From: Gammaproteobacteria bacterium
GTDB taxonomy: Bacteria; Pseudomonadota; Gammaproteobacteria; UBA9214
Length of the DNA stretch: 6,029 bases
Reading direction: 5' to 3'
NCBI GenBank assembly: GCA_029864225.1
Contig: JAOTTU010000114.1
Location: forward strand, 1 to 6,029
Shown one piece after another: positions 1 through 4,426 of this stretch (position 1 is the first letter of the stretch; the number at the start of each line of letters is the position of its first letter). Both the position numbers and the translations under genes were made by a program. Below the pieces are notes generated by a model that had not been told where the DNA came from, made no database searches, and saw nothing but the letters and a program-made list of their open reading frames with translations.

Positions 1-453
1 GATGAATTTCAGATAAACCCCTACAGGGTTGATTTCGAAATCACCGAGAATGTGGCCATGCAGAATCTGGATACTGCGATCGTGACCCTGGAAAAGCTCA
101 AGAAACTGGGGATCTCCATCTCGCTGGATGACTTCGGCACCGGCTATTCATCGCTCAGTCACCTGCACAACCTGCCGATCGACACCATAAAGATCGGCCA
201 GTCGTTTGTGAGAAACATCCCCGACAACATGGGCGATATGTCGATTGCACAGGCCATCATTGCCATGGCCAACAGCCTGGACCTGTCACTCATCGCGGAA
301 GGCGTGGAGAACATCAAGCAAATGAACTTCTTCAGGCAGCAAGGCGTCCACGTGATACAGGGACACCTCATCAGCATGCCTGTACCGGAGGATCAACTTA
401 TGGAAATGCTGAAGACCCGCAGCGCCCGCTTCCCGCTGAACATCGTCAAATAG
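1..453 (+). CDS. EAL-domain cyclic-di-GMP phosphodiesterase, C-terminal part (5' end outside window)
   Basis: The reading frame is open from base 1, so only the last 150 residues of a larger signalling protein are seen. EAL domains hydrolyse the second messenger c-di-GMP to pGpG using two metal ions in the cytoplasm. Numbering from the first visible codon, I see the glutamate motif EITE (13-16), the metal-binding DDFGTGYSSL (43-52), the catalytic lysine in IKIGQSF (63-69), AEGVE (99-103) and the QG motif (120-121). These are in the usual order and spacing. The EAL signature and the Asn motif lie upstream, out of view, as would any GGDEF, PAS or sensor domain. One oddity is that the usual KID motif reads KIG (Gly66, bases 196-198). 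The residues after QG are also less typical (QGHLISMPVP). Most catalytic residues visible here are intact, so activity is plausible but not certain. The domain identity is secure; the full architecture is unknown. Confidence 0.93.
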   Translation, partial: DEFQINPYRVDFEITENVAMQNLDTAIVTLEKLKKLGISISLDDFGTGYSSLSHLHNLPIDTIKIGQSFVRNIPDNMGDMSIAQAIIAMANSLDLSLIAEGVENIKQMNFFRQQGVHVIQGHLISMPVPEDQLMEMLKTRSARFPLNIVK

Positions 454-492
454 CCAGACGCCCGGTTCTACTTGAAGATCTGTTGTCTGGCT
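452..492. terminator. Possible bidirectional terminator between convergent genes
   Basis: A perfect 8-bp inverted repeat, AGCCAGAC (452-459) and GTCTGGCT (485-492), encloses the stop codons of the EAL gene and of the convergent small secreted-protein gene. The loop is 25 nt, which is long, and there is no clear U-tract on either strand. This is a weak candidate, supported mainly by its position. Confidence 0.25.
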
Positions 493-761
493 GCCCGGCC
501 CCTGGTTTCCGGTGACACAGCCTCCGGTACCAGGGCGGGTCTGGCAACCGGGCTCTGCAGCACCGGACTGTTGTAGTACTGCGGGTACGCCACCGCGCCA
601 AAACCCACAGGCGGGGGTGGCTGTGAATAATGACGGTTGCGATGCTTGCTGCCGGAACCCGCCCCGACCGAGAAGCAGAAGAAGGCCTGCACAAGCGCTG
701 ACCAGGTCAAGGAGAATATCACCAGCACCGCCATGGACAGCATGTTCGCCTTCAGATTCAT
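468..761 (-). CDS. Small exported proline-rich protein, unknown function
   Basis: A 97-aa protein of a kind I cannot assign to a named family. Residues 7-26 form a hydrophobic stretch ending in ALVQA before FFCFSVG, which fits a Sec signal peptide or a single membrane anchor. The rest is short and low in complexity: a Gly/Ser/His/Arg segment (SVGAGSGSKHRNRHYS), a run of four prolines, a Tyr-rich patch (AYPQYYNSP) and a polar C-terminal tail. It was judged real because the composition is coherent and exported-protein-like, and because it follows the upstream gene by only 8 bp, indicating co-transcription. The start is uncertain. The first ATG has an AGG only 1 nt away. Met7 (at 743) has AAGG spaced 5 nt and would give a more compact signal peptide. 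A role as a small envelope or periplasmic protein is an inference. Confidence 0.7.
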   Translation of the reverse strand: MNLKANMLSMAVLVIFSLTWSALVQAFFCFSVGAGSGSKHRNRHYSQPPPPVGFGAVAYPQYYNSPVLQSPVARPALVPEAVSPETRGRAARQQIFK

Positions 762-769
762 GCCTGGGT

Positions 770-1204
770 CTACATCAGCTTATAGGGTTCTTCGTCACCG
801 AGATTGAGTAGCTGGCCCACAATTCCCAGGGCCTCGGTGGCGAATGTATCGAGGTCATGCCAGGCGCTCGACGAACCGATAACCTCGGCACCATCCTGCA
901 TGACAATACGCATATTATAGTCAGTACCTGCCTTCTCTGCCGGGTGATCCTGCTCCGCGGTGATGTAGACCCCCGGCTGAGTATCGGCCCCCTTGATAAC
1001 CGCCGCGATATAGCGATAGTCCTTGCCGTCGTTGCTTTCGATGTCCCCGAGTATGGCCACGGTAAATTCACCGAATTTATAGCGCCGCTTGGGTATCGCG
1101 GTAACGATTCCTGGCCTGTGCATGCCTGTCACACCTTGTGCCTGCTGATAATAATTATGATGATTACCCATCCACCGGCAAGGTGCAATCCGGCCGGCCG
1201 TCAT
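770..1204 (-). CDS. Conserved-looking hypothetical protein, about 144 aa, cytoplasmic
   Basis: I do not recognise this protein. It has no signal peptide or membrane segment. The core from about residue 29 on is a mixed alpha/beta sequence with alternating hydrophobics (FGEFTVAILGDI, YRYIAAVIKG, GVYITAEQD, YNMRIVMQDG). It ends in a predicted helix (FATEALGIVGQLLNLGD), consistent with a small beta-sheet domain capped by a helix. It is the first gene of a minus-strand pair and lies 8 bp ahead of the small exported protein. Three starts are possible. ATG 1204 has GGAG spaced 5 nt. ATG 1171 (Met12) lacks a spaced ribosome site. ATG 1123 (Met28) has AAGGTG spaced 8 nt. Codons 13-21 are unusually AT-rich compared with the rest, so the shorter form beginning MHRPGIVTAIPKRR is a serious alternative. 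I kept the longest form because of its clean GGAG. Confidence 0.72.
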   Translation of the reverse strand: MTAGRIAPCRWMGNHHNYYQQAQGVTGMHRPGIVTAIPKRRYKFGEFTVAILGDIESNDGKDYRYIAAVIKGADTQPGVYITAEQDHPAEKAGTDYNMRIVMQDGAEVIGSSSAWHDLDTFATEALGIVGQLLNLGDEEPYKLM

Positions 1205-1256
1205 CTACACTCCGGATCAGGAGCAATTACCTGTATATAAACCGGAAGTTGCCAGC
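1205..1256. promoter_or_regulatory. Divergent intergenic region with AT-rich promoter-like core
   Basis: This 52-bp gap separates two divergent genes. TATATAA at 1234-1240 could be a -10 element for the minus-strand gene, with a leader of about 20-25 nt to ATG 1204. It is too close to the + start to serve it well, because GGAAG (1244-1248), spaced 8 nt from ATG 1257, would fall at the transcript start. No convincing -35 box is seen for either direction. If the minus gene really starts at 1123, the shared region grows to 133 bp and gains a second AT-rich patch (about 1147-1160). Confidence 0.35.
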
Positions 1257-1682
1257 ATGAGTGAACTCATCTGCCCGTTCAGCGCCACCCTGGTCCAGGA
1301 GGATTTCGGTTGCCCCAAGGCCAATCCGATCGTACGCCGGGGCGGCGCGGAGATCGCCTGCACAACGGAGCAGGCTCACACACGCTGCAAGCACCTGTTC
1401 CAGAAATTGAAGGATGCTGCACTACCGGAATTCGGTGTGGAGGATGATTTGCTGAAGATGCCGCACAGCGTCTTGGTCAAGGTCCAGTACGGCGGCCTGC
1501 TCGGCCTGCAACGCAGCATGGATCCATCCACCGGGCCAGCGTTGGCCGTTGACGCCATCGACAGCCTAGTGGCCGCCGCGATCGAAAGGTTCGGCTCCGT
1601 TGACGCCATCCCCTGTGCAGATTTCTGCGACACCATCGTCAACTACAAGCTGCCCGGGCGCCGCAAGCGAAGCAAGCAATAA
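1257..1682 (+). CDS. Four-cysteine protein with GGLLGLQ core, paralogue of the gene at 3456
   Basis: A 141-aa soluble protein without signal peptide or membrane segment; not a family I can name. Four cysteines at 6, 19, 35 and 44 have the spacing C-x12-C-x15-C-x8-C. A central block reads MPHSVLVKVQYGGLLGLQ (68-85), followed by DP at 89-90. A helical segment (about 95-112) comes next, and then a C-terminal C-x3-C (120, 124) and a basic tail (GRRKRSK). All of this up to about residue 128 aligns without a gap to residues 18-140 of the protein at 3456-3926, with about 30 of 123 identical. Such conservation of cysteine spacing suggests a bound metal (Zn or Fe-S) or a disulfide/redox role; this is inference only. 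The start is supported by GGAAG spaced 8 nt from the ATG. It is divergent from the gene at 770-1204, and the palindromic repeat follows 33 bp after its stop. Confidence 0.85.
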   Translation: MSELICPFSATLVQEDFGCPKANPIVRRGGAEIACTTEQAHTRCKHLFQKLKDAALPEFGVEDDLLKMPHSVLVKVQYGGLLGLQRSMDPSTGPALAVDAIDSLVAAAIERFGSVDAIPCADFCDTIVNYKLPGRRKRSKQ

Positions 1683-1715
1683 AACAACCAGGGAAGGCCT
1701 GATTACCGCAGCTTG

Positions 1716-1804
1716 CGTCATTCCGGCGCAGGCCGGAATCCAGTCACTGCCTGATGACCAACCACTGGATTCCGGGTCTCCGCTACGCTCCGCCCGGAAT
1801 GACG
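1716..1804. repeat. 89-bp palindromic intergenic repeat (REP/MITE-like, CGTCATTCCGG termini)
   Basis: Nested inverted repeats are visible. The outer arms CGTCATTCCGG (1716-1726) and CCGGAATGACG (1794-1804) match perfectly over 11 bp. The inner arms CCGGAATCCAGT (1733-1744) and ACTGGATTCCGG (1764-1775) match over 12 bp. The left half is itself a hairpin, ATTCCGGC-GCAG-GCCGGAAT (1720-1739). The right half carries ATTCCGGG/CCCGGAAT (1769-1776, 1793-1800). The whole can fold into a long stem or a cruciform of small hairpins. The CATTCC...GGAAT(C/G) theme is known from dispersed intergenic repeats in many proteobacteria, such as dRS3-like units in Neisseria. It lies between two convergent genes, a typical site, where it may end transcription from both sides. 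I see only one copy in the window. Confidence 0.85.
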
Positions 1805-1858
1805 GCTTGATCAGCCATACAGGGTGCGTTATACGCACCGTGCGCCCCTGACGCGGTT

Positions 1859-2260
1859 TCAGTCCGTGCGCTCAGATTCCCGCCAGGCAAATGAACAATC
1901 GAGATGGGTGCGAACGGTAATCAGGCCGCTCAGCCCATCCTCGATCATGATATCCAGGGGGCGGCGGCGTCTGAGCCGCTTGCAAGGCTGCTTCAGCCAT
2001 AGCAGACCGATACTGGCATTGCGCGGGAAGGTGGTGCGCAGGGCATCGGCAATGCCCAGCAGGTGTTCAACCCGTTTCAGCACATCCGGGTCGTCCGGCA
2101 GAGGGGTGTCTTCGTGATAGCGACGCAGCATTCGGCTGGGTGTTCCGTCGGGCAGGGCCAGTATATTCACCTGGTCGGAGGGCTTGATACCCCAGCCATC
2201 CAGCATGTTGACCACCATGCGGCCCAAATCCACCCGGTCATCTTGCGTCAGTCCCGCCAT
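1859..2260 (-). CDS. Xre/MbcA/ParS-family antitoxin-like protein, no partner toxin visible
   Basis: A 133-aa protein with the two-part layout of antitoxins of RES-type toxin systems. The N-terminal part (about 10-75) resembles the Xre-like helix-turn-helix: MVVNMLDGWGIKPSDQVNIL, then LPDGTPSRMLRRY, then VLKRVEHLLGIADALRTTFP. The C-terminal part (about 76-127) resembles the MbcA/ParS/Xre toxin-binding domain: a tryptophan segment (SIGLLWLKQ), then RPLDIMIEDGLSGLITVRTHLD. Known family members neutralise a NAD-degrading RES toxin and repress their own operon. Here no RES gene is adjacent: the intergenic repeat lies downstream and a divergent DUF3301 gene upstream. It may therefore be a solitary regulator or a stand-alone subfamily. 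A possible ribosome site AGGA lies 10 nt before the ATG. The basic cluster KRLRRRRP (about 93-100) is notable. Family placement is by recognition of pattern; DNA-binding activity is inferred. Confidence 0.82.
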   Translation of the reverse strand: MAGLTQDDRVDLGRMVVNMLDGWGIKPSDQVNILALPDGTPSRMLRRYHEDTPLPDDPDVLKRVEHLLGIADALRTTFPRNASIGLLWLKQPCKRLRRRRPLDIMIEDGLSGLITVRTHLDCSFAWRESERTD

Positions 2261-2412
2261 GAGAAAAACATCCTGAATCAGCCAATCTTAATTGATTACA
2301 GGACGCATTCTAGCATGGCGGTGGGTCTGATATTCGGCAACTACCTGTACAGGACGGCGTTGCTGACCCAAAAACCCTTTATAATTTCCTCTTATTCACC
2401 ACTACAATTCCG
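2261..2412. promoter_or_regulatory. Divergent promoter region between antitoxin-like and DUF3301 genes
   Basis: This 152-bp gap holds no gene. On +, TATAAT (2380-2385) is a perfect -10 box about 28 bp before ATG 2413. The nearest -35-like hexamer, TTGCTG (2360-2365), is spaced only 14 bp, so the -35 is uncertain. On the minus strand, TAGAAT (2312-2307) is a candidate -10 for the antitoxin-like gene. An AT-rich short palindrome, TAATTGATTA (2289-2298), lies between that box and the gene start. It would be a possible operator if the protein represses itself, which is inferred from the family and not shown. Confidence 0.45.
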
Positions 2413-2739
2413 ATGTCGTCACTGACCCTCCTGTTCTGCATTGTTATCCTGGTCTGGTTCTGGCTGGCCAGTCTGAATTGCCGGGACATCGCCATCCGAA
2501 CCGGGCGTGCCTCCTGTGCACACCAGGGATTGCAGTTTCTCGACGACACGGTTTCACTGAGGAATCTCAGGCCCTACTACAGAAACGTCGATGATCTCGG
2601 TATCAGGCGCACCTATGTCTTTGACTACAGTGGCGACGGGATCTCGCGCCAGACCGGATGTATTGTGCTCCACAATACGCGCGTGACCAGTGTCGTATTC
2701 GAGGCAAGTCGCAATGAACGACACGATCAGGCGCTTTAA
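2413..2739 (+). CDS. DUF3301 family single-pass membrane protein
   Basis: A 108-aa protein with an N-terminal hydrophobic segment (residues 4-20, LTLLFCIVILVWFWLAS) that should anchor it in the inner membrane. A short polar domain follows. Family hallmarks I recognise are the post-membrane helix with a conserved-type cysteine (RTGRASCAHQG), then LQFLDDTVSLRNL (40-52), then RRTYVFDYSGDG with the strand GCIVLHNTRVTSVVFEA. DUF3301 proteins are small and found mainly in Gammaproteobacteria; their function is unknown. No clear ribosome site precedes the ATG. A TATAAT box ends 27 bp upstream, so the leader is short. It overlaps or abuts the next gene, indicating translational coupling and a shared role with it. 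Confidence 0.87.
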   Translation: MSSLTLLFCIVILVWFWLASLNCRDIAIRTGRASCAHQGLQFLDDTVSLRNLRPYYRNVDDLGIRRTYVFDYSGDGISRQTGCIVLHNTRVTSVVFEASRNERHDQAL

Positions 2740-3103
2740 AATGGAACTCGAACGTGACGCCAGGGACTACCGGTATGTCGAACGCCCCGGGGCCGGGCAT
2801 GCACATATCCAGTTTACGGGCACCTTTCAGGGGAATGAGGTGATATGGGATGCCGTGATCGTCACCCTGGCCCAAGACTACCGTGAACGATATCCGGGCG
2901 GGGAACATCCCGGTGCGGAGTTCTCACTGCCCCAGTTCATCGAGGTGGGTGCAGCGACAGACGCCATGCGGCAACTCAAAGCGGGACTGAATGTACCACG
3001 CATCGATGAGGCGACACTGCGCAAAACCATCATCATGATCAGGAATTACAAGCGGCTTCACCTCGGCCGGCATGAATTCGAGCCGGCTTGGAAACCGGCC
3101 TAA
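2714..3103 (+). CDS. Hypothetical protein overlapping the DUF3301 gene
   Basis: A 129-aa soluble protein that I do not recognise. The sequence alternates predicted beta strands (YRYVERPGAGHAHIQFTGTF, NEVIWDAVIVTLAQDY) with a C-terminal helical half (TLRKTIIMIRNYKRLHLGRHEFE). It has no signal peptide and no cysteines. Three starts are possible. The ATG at 2714 has GAGG spaced 9 nt and overlaps the DUF3301 gene by 26 bp. The ATG at 2741 lies 1 bp after the upstream stop. A GTG at 2690 lacks support. I chose 2714. Any of these makes it translationally coupled to the DUF3301 gene, so the two products probably work together. Its function cannot be told from the sequence. Confidence 0.8.
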   Translation: MNDTIRRFKMELERDARDYRYVERPGAGHAHIQFTGTFQGNEVIWDAVIVTLAQDYRERYPGGEHPGAEFSLPQFIEVGAATDAMRQLKAGLNVPRIDEATLRKTIIMIRNYKRLHLGRHEFEPAWKPA

Positions 3104-3118
3104 CGACATTGTTATAAT
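3088..3118 (+). promoter_or_regulatory. Candidate sigma-70 promoter for the 80-aa gene
   Basis: TATAAT (3113-3118) is a perfect -10 box placed 49 bp before ATG 3168. TTGGAA (3088-3093) is a 4/6 match to the -35 consensus but is spaced 19 bp, a little long. The -35 lies in the end of the upstream gene, inside a small inverted repeat GCCGG...CCGGC (3082-3086, 3095-3099). Transcription of the downstream genes may therefore be partly independent of the DUF3301 pair. Confidence 0.45.
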
Positions 3119-3167
3119 AGTCTGAACGTCACAGCCAGCACCCCCTTTATAGCAACGGACCAACATC

Positions 3168-3410
3168 ATGCCCTACTACTACATATACAAGATCACACCC
3201 GGTGAAACGGAAACCGCCAAGTCTCTCGAACTAATCAGGGAATACGAAAAATACCAGGATGCCAAGAAGGATGTGAGGGCGCTGCGGGCTGAACAACCGG
3301 CAGACAGTAATCATCAATACAAGATCATCTTTGCGGAAAATCAGGCCGAAGCCGAGCACCAGCTGCTTGAACACCGTGAACAGCCCATCGTCAAGGAATG
3401 GGAAAAATAA
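3168..3410 (+). CDS. Small Tyr-rich N-terminus, Glu/Lys-rich protein of 80 aa, unknown function
   Basis: A compact cytoplasmic protein beginning MPYYYIYKITPG. A charged helix (about 18-43, SLELIREYEKYQDAKKDVRALRAEQ) follows, then a strand-helix segment (YKIIFAENQAEAEHQLLEHRE), and the protein ends in IVKEWEK. The layout (strand, long helix, strand, helix) suggests a small ferredoxin-like or SPOR-sized alpha/beta fold, but this is a guess. I have an impression of similar small proteins in gammaproteobacterial genomes but no named family. Coding status is supported by good codon pattern, the promoter-like TATAAT upstream and the short 45-bp gap to the next gene. The ribosome site is weak (CGGA spaced 8 nt). 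Confidence 0.8.
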   Translation: MPYYYIYKITPGETETAKSLELIREYEKYQDAKKDVRALRAEQPADSNHQYKIIFAENQAEAEHQLLEHREQPIVKEWEK

Positions 3411-3455
3411 CCATGGCCAACTGCTCTGGCACACTTGTCTGATGCCGGTTTAAGT

Positions 3456-3926
3456 ATGGAAGAGAAGGAATTCAGGGCCACCTACCACGCCATCAATCAA
3501 CGGCGTTGCGTGTTCGAGAAGGCCATCAGCGCCCGCTGCTGCGCCTGCGCACAGTCCGTGCGCTTCTGCCTGGCAGACCGTGAAGGCGTTGCCTGCAAGT
3601 CGGAAGCCGGCAATGAAATGTGTACCGTGCTGCTCAACACGCTACGCCGTAATGCGCGCTTCTCCCTGCACCTCACGCACGCCGATGGCCCCCTGCCACA
3701 TGCCAAGGAAATCCGCGTACAAGTCGGCGGCCTGCTGGGACTGCAGCAGTTGATTGATCCTGGCAGCGACATTCAGGAGAGGGTGACTAATATCTATGCC
3801 CTGACCAAGACGGCGTTCGCGCGCTATGAACGCCTGCAGGGTCTTCCCCTGGACCGGATCATGCAGGCCATTGTCAGTTTCCAGGGTCGCAGGAAATCCA
3901 ACCGCCCCCTCAAACCCTCTTCCTGA
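3456..3926 (+). CDS. Four-cysteine protein with GGLLGLQ core, paralogue of the gene at 1257
   Basis: A 156-aa soluble protein, counted from the ATG at 3456. Cysteines 18, 31, 47 and 56 repeat exactly the C-x12-C-x15-C-x8-C spacing of the protein at 1257-1682. The block LPHAKEIRVQVGGLLGLQ (80-97) with DP at 101-102 also keeps its distance from the last cysteine. Extra cysteines at 28, 29 and 38 are not in the paralogue, and the paralogue's C-terminal C-x3-C is missing here. A helix-rich C-terminus and a basic tail (QGRRKSNRPLK) follow. An in-frame TTG at 3435 would add seven residues; neither start has a strong ribosome site, and ATG is preferred. The 45-bp gap to the 80-aa gene and 67-bp gap to the DUF2914 gene suggest one transcript. 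Metal or redox binding is inferred from the cysteine pattern only. Confidence 0.85.
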   Translation: MEEKEFRATYHAINQRRCVFEKAISARCCACAQSVRFCLADREGVACKSEAGNEMCTVLLNTLRRNARFSLHLTHADGPLPHAKEIRVQVGGLLGLQQLIDPGSDIQERVTNIYALTKTAFARYERLQGLPLDRIMQAIVSFQGRRKSNRPLKPSS

Positions 3927-3993
3927 GACACCGATCACAGACCCGGGCCGCCGTTGGCGTTTCCATAGAGTATATGGATTCCCGGGATGCCTT

Positions 3994-4407
3994 ATGAAAA
4001 GAATCATCGCACTAACTGCCGTGTTCGCCATGCTGGCAGCACCCTTGTGTACGGCCGAATCCGGTCCGGACACGGGCCTCGTCAAGCGTGCAAATTTTTC
4101 CAGCGATATCCATGAGCGCGAGCCCGTGGACAACCTGACGGAACTGGTCGGAAATACCGAGCAGGTCTATTTCTTTACCGAGCTCAGGGACCTGGCTGGC
4201 CAGGTTGTCGTGCACAGCTGGGAATACCAGGGCGAGTCTGTGGCCGAGGTGCGTTTCAAGGTGTCCGGGCCACGCTGGCGCGTCTGGTCAAGCAAGACCC
4301 TGACACCTGACAGGCACGGCACCTGGACGGTGCTGGTCCTGAATGCGGCAGGTGAAATACTGGCCGAGAAGGCCCTCGATTATAATCCCCGTGATCCGGC
4401 CCTCTGA
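3994..4407 (+). CDS. Exported DUF2914 domain protein
   Basis: A 137-aa protein with a Sec signal peptide (MKRIIALTAVFAMLAAPLCTAESG, cut after about residue 21). The mature part is a single DUF2914 domain: VKRANFSSDIHEREPVDNL, then EQVYFFTELRDLAGQVVVHSWEY, then VAEVRFKVSGPRWRVWSSK and GTWTVLVLNAAGEILAEK. These are the usual motifs of the family, a periplasmic beta-sandwich of unknown function, sometimes attached to larger envelope proteins. The start is set by GGGA (3984-3987) spaced 6 nt before ATG 3994 and by the signal peptide. The frame stays open further upstream, but there it only shadows the preceding gene. It is the last gene of the + run and meets a convergent gene 19 bp after its stop. 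Confidence 0.92.
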   Translation: MKRIIALTAVFAMLAAPLCTAESGPDTGLVKRANFSSDIHEREPVDNLTELVGNTEQVYFFTELRDLAGQVVVHSWEYQGESVAEVRFKVSGPRWRVWSSKTLTPDRHGTWTVLVLNAAGEILAEKALDYNPRDPAL

Positions 4408-4426
4408 CCGACCTGCCCTCCAGCGC

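Noticed and set aside
446..811. Open frames on both strands opposite or overlapping the small exported-protein gene (446-694 minus, 512-811 plus).
   Set aside because: Their translations are Arg/Pro/Ser-rich low-quality sequence typical of shadow frames. The 468-761 minus frame has a coherent signal peptide and sits in an operon.
857..1240. Plus-strand 127-codon open frame antisense to the 770-1204 gene.
   Set aside because: It lies fully opposite the better-supported minus gene and has no ribosome site or recognisable pattern.
1716..1804. Reading the palindrome as a CRISPR fragment or a tRNA-like structure.
   Set aside because: There are no evenly spaced direct repeats, no cas genes, and no tRNA arms. 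The structure is purely inverted-repeat.
1566..1851. Open frames on both strands running through the palindromic repeat.
   Set aside because: They arise from the repeat and the end of the Cys4 gene. The peptide strings are typical translations of such GGAAT repeats, not proteins.
3413..3442. A nine-codon frame (ATG to TGA) in the gap between the 80-aa and second Cys4 genes, considered as a leader peptide.
   Set aside because: It is too short, with no ribosome site, no codon run and no attenuator-like hairpin after it.
3826..3993. Upstream in-frame extension of the DUF2914 gene to 3826.
   Set aside because: The extension overlaps the end of the Cys4 gene and would bury the signal peptide. 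ATG 3994 has a good GGGA ribosome site.
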